A DNA stretch of 64,000 nucleotides. Origin: Conus ventricosus. Taxonomy: Eukaryota; Mollusca; Gastropoda; Neogastropoda; Conidae. The DNA lies in NCBI GenBank assembly GCA_018398815.1, contig CM031615.1, positions 47,759,686 through 47,823,685 of the forward strand, in the 5' to 3' direction. The notes under the pieces were generated by a model. The model did not search any database. It was not told the origin of the DNA and was given only the letters and a program-made list of their open reading frames with translations. Numbering within the stretch: position 1 is the stretch's first letter; each line of letters opens with the position of its first letter. This document shows positions 1 to 64,000 of this stretch, piece by piece. Both the position numbers and the translations under genes were made by a program.

Positions 1-864
1 TCATTTAGCCTCAGGGAACACAACCCAAAACATCAACTTCATGATCCCATTCTCCCTGATGCTAATGTTAAATAAATATCTTAAATTCTGTGGCCCATCC
101 AAGCTCTGTTTGCGCGATGGTCTCCGTTTCCATTTCCTCTCCACACCCATGTCCATGATCAGTTGGTGTCAACTTTGTGGGTAAGCGTTCAGGGACACTG
201 TCACTGATCAGCACAGTGCATCCTGTCATCGGATGAACACAGATGCATCCTCCAGAGAGGCACGCTAACATGTGCTGGCTTCATGACTGCGCAGATACTG
301 TCATCAGTAGGCAGCTCAGCAGTGAACTGAATCGGAACAAGCACCACTGAATATCCAGCAAGTGAAACGGCAGCAGGGCAGTGTCTCCTCTGGCAAGTTA
401 CCTCAGATGACTTGCTACTGACTGCTCCCTGTGGACTGTCAGCGCCAAGGCTACGCCAGGATGAATAAAACTATGTTTGAGAATGGGGAAATACTACTCA
501 AAGATGCCTTCTATCATCTATGTATGGTGACTAAAAAAAATCTGTATGGTATTCTCTGTTTTGTTTGTTTTTTCCTTTATTTTTTTTTACCATCCTTAAT
601 ACTCCCCAAAGGCCATCTTCTTAGATGGCCCCACATTCCCCTTCTCTACCCATCTTTTGATCTTTGATCTATGCCAATATTTGAACTAGGATGGGCACAA
701 GGAACCAGCAGGAATAATTCACGGATAGCACACCTCTCCCCCATTCTCTTCTTAAATCTCTCTGAGAATGATCTAATATGTACACCTGTTTCCTTTCTCT
801 CTATGCATCCATCCTGGGGTGTGTTAGTTTTGCGTGAAGAAGATCTGTCAAAAAATACTTCATG
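1..864. other. Intron, no feature recognised
   Basis: AT-rich, unremarkable sequence with small chance frames. It belongs to the intron downstream of exon 24. Confidence 0.5.
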
Positions 865-875
865 CTAGAGATGTC

Positions 876-1278
876 GGGGGGCCGGATAGCTCAGTTGGTA
901 GAGCGCCGGACTCGTGATCCTGGGGTTGCGGGTTCGAATTTCGGTATAGGGGGATTTTTCCCTCGGAGTTAACATGGTTCTGACTCCATTCCCTATTTAG
1001 TCCTTCGAATGAGACTATAAACCGAGGTTCCGTGTGTGAACGCACGCATAACATCTTGCACACACGTAAAATCCCATCACCAACTTTCGGAAGAGAAGGC
1101 CAGTTTGGCCGTTGGTATGGATGACACGTGACACATAGCATGCACCTTCCCCGAAGATGGAGTATGGCTGCCTTAATGGTGGGATAAAAAAGGTCATACA
1201 CACAAAACTCCACTGCCTGGCTATACAGGGAGTGTCCGCAGGAGTATCAGCCTGCGTACGCAGAAAGAAAGAAAGAAT
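876..1278 (+). mobile_element. tRNA-derived SINE, full length, 11-bp target duplication
   Basis: A 403-bp insert flanked by CTAGAGATGTC at 865-875 and 1279-1289. The head is tRNA-like: A box TAGCTCAGTTGGTAGAGCG, B box GGTTCGAATTTC. A body follows with a conserved-looking stretch (ACCGAGGTTCCGTGTG), and the tail is (GAAA)n. The perfect duplication indicates a fairly recent retroposition into the downstream intron. The open frames over it are not genes. Confidence 0.9.
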
Positions 1279-1641
1279 CTAGAGATGTCAGTACCTAGTG
1301 TAATTTTACCTTTCACCGAGCATAGTGTTCTCGTTTTAACTCTCCTTCCCTCCCAAATGAAAGCAAAAACAAAAAAAACTTCCAATACCAAATAAACAAT
1401 CAGCCAGCCAAAAACAAGCAGTTTTACCAGAACACTGACATTTGCTATGTTTCTCTCTCTCACTCTCTCACACACACATACACAACCTTGTTCATAGATT
1501 TACTGGCACACGAGCAAACATGCTCCACTCTTTATCTCTTACTTACATACTAACAGGTTATATGCACACATCAAAACATATGTGCACACATACAGGCACA
1601 GAAAGACAAACACACATACAGACAGACACATACATATGCAT

Positions 1642-1691
<50 letters not shown>

Positions 1692-1718
1692 CACACGTTG
1701 GAGACAGCTGCAACCCAC

Positions 1719-62467
<60,749 letters not shown>

Positions 62468-62491
62468 CTGTCAGGCATGCACGCACACACG

Positions 62492-62542
<51 letters not shown>

Positions 62543-63035
62543 ACACACACACACTCTCACATATGCATAAAGGCACGCATGCACGCATATGCACACACGC
62601 ACATGCACACACACACACAAAAAAACACACACACATACAGACACACATATGCATGCACATCAAGGTATGCCAACCTTTGCATCATTATCATTATTTTATT
62701 TGAGTCTCTGATCTATAATGTCATCTCTAAAAATGTTCAAGCTACAGTATAAAATTTCATTCCACTATATCATTTCATACCACAGTGTAAGTCATTGCTT
62801 ATAATTCAGACTAGGAATTTCAGGCACTGACGTTCAGTAAGCTGAGCAGTCTGTCATCAATACTGAAGGTCAATTTTGCAAGGCTATTTGTCATGCAATA
62901 TATTATTCTGTGTGCATGCCTGTGTGCGTGCTGTAACTTTTGTTTCCTCAGACTCCCAAGATTTTTCCGACCTTATTAGTTTTCCATGAGGTATAAGTGA
63001 CCTTGTACATTAGTGTGAATCCTTGTTTCAAAGAT

Positions 63036-63069
63036 CGGCTGGGCTATAAGCAACATTATCTTATCTCAT
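63036..63069 (+). mobile_element. Micro-retroposon copy 6 (34 bp), 14-bp target duplication
   Basis: Shorter version starting CGGCTGGG, like the 40.8-kb copy. CTTGTTTCAAAGAT occurs at 63022-63035 and 63070-63083, so the 34 bases are a complete insertion and not a decayed remnant. Confidence 0.8.
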
Positions 63070-63399
63070 CTTGTTTCAAAGATATTTGCAAAAGCCAGTC
63101 CAAACTTATAGAAAAAAGGAATGCTGGAGCATCAGAAGTATGAACAAATGTTCAGAGGAAAATGGCAGAACATTATAAAAACAAACAAAAACAAACGAAC
63201 AAAAGGAATCTGTTCTATCTAATCACCCTAAGAACATGAGTCAGTGTGTATGGGCCATACCCAATGGAAGATAGAACGTGGGAAGATCAAAGAGACTGGC
63301 CCTCTATAGGATCATTGCCTGCTCAAACATTGGGAAAGACCTCTGTGAACACTGCAAATGTACCAGTAGTGAAAGTAGCAGCCCACAATGATGCACATC

Positions 63400-64000
63400 A
63401 CACACTTCCACTGTCTGCATGACAGCAAGCATGAATTACTATGCTTTTCCCACCAAGTTTTCTGGATTAAGAATGAAAATCAGTATGACTGAACAATTTC
63501 AAGAAGGTGGTAGAGAGCAGACTGCAGTCATTGCAAATGTGCATGCTGATGTTTTGTTGGGGAGCAACAGCAGCAATATCTTCATGAATTTCATGGGCTG
63601 ACTAGGTGTTCAACAGAGGCTGATTCATGGACCAAAAACTGCTGAAAAGAAGAAGGCATATAAACCTTATGTCATCACCCTTTTGCACTGCATCTATCCA
63701 CTCGTGAAACCTTGAAAACACCCTGCTACAATGGCACCACAGGACACTGTTGCCTTTTTGGTTTTCCTTGTCAATGGATTCTATCATCTTCAAGCAGAAC
63801 ACCTCAGTTAACAGCTAAACTGTGGAATAATCAAGGTGAAACCGAAAGTGAAAGCATGTTTGCAATATCCATTCTTCTCTTTGGCATGCAAGAGTGGACA
63901 CAAACAGCTGATCTAAAAGCAAAAAATCCAGGCGTTTGACCTAAGATGTTTCAGATTCTTTGCCTGTCTACAGCACGCATATGATACCTGACTACGTCAA
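63400..64000 (+). pseudogene. LINE reverse-transcriptase C-terminal relic
   Basis: Broken frames on the plus strand. 63840-63940 reads ESMFAISILLFGMQEWTQTA then DLKAKNPG, recalling the S-I-L-L-Y-G-x-E-x-W-T-L-T-A-D block at the end of many animal LINE reverse transcriptases. A following frame gives DLRCFRF. The upstream stretch around 63480-63600 is consistent in position but too degraded to align by eye. It runs off the window. Confidence 0.5.

Noticed and set aside
881..955. tRNA gene
   Set aside because: The head has good A and B boxes but is followed by a SINE body and tail with a target duplication, and the acceptor stem is not paired.

Overview
The window is eukaryotic, animal-type genomic DNA. 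It has short exons with canonical GT/AG splice sites in long introns, many CA/TG and GA/CT microsatellites, homopolymer G/C runs, several minisatellites, a tRNA-derived SINE and cut-and-paste transposons. The SINE and the dispersed repeat fragments are of types I associate with gastropod molluscs, so a gastropod (perhaps a caenogastropod) is my best guess. The species cannot be fixed from sequence alone.

The backbone is one large multi-exon gene on the minus strand. I place 24 exons between 62467 (upstream) and 1719 (downstream), 23 well supported and one weaker. Neither the first nor the last exon is in the window. The nine downstream exons (about 13.8 kb down to 1.7 kb) encode a coiled coil resembling the ANKRD26/CCDC144 family, and splice phases agree across all of them. 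The upstream exons encode an acidic, low-complexity middle region. It has a recurring W-D-(S/T) motif carried on separate short, mostly phase-0 exons, and one exon encoding a highly charged helix. Ankyrin repeats, if present, lie beyond the right edge.

Mobile DNA sits in the introns. At 50263-56029 is a 5.8-kb hAT-like element with a perfect 8-bp target duplication. Its transposase C-terminus runs directly, in one open frame, into a serine/proline repeat linker and an OTU/vertnin-like cysteine-protease domain. This is the most unusual item in the window. Others are a 593-bp hAT-type derivative (9023-9615), a 1.5-kb internally deleted piggyBac-type element (25349-26833), a 403-bp tRNA SINE (876-1278), three palindromic Penelope-like insertions (two of them exactly at splice acceptors of the main gene), and six very short retroposed insertions of one family, most with 12-14-bp target duplications. 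A degraded LINE reverse-transcriptase 3' coding part lies at the right edge.

Minisatellites occupy 19.2-20.1 kb (42 bp, alternating as an 84-bp dimer), 21.4-22.1 kb (22 bp), 28.1-29.1 kb, 30.5-31.2 kb (24 bp), 36.2-37.9 kb (GA-rich) and 46.4-47.3 kb (43 bp). Most long open frames over these regions are repeat artefacts, not genes. Several coding exons each lack exactly one base, often near homopolymers, so consensus errors in the assembly are a real possibility.
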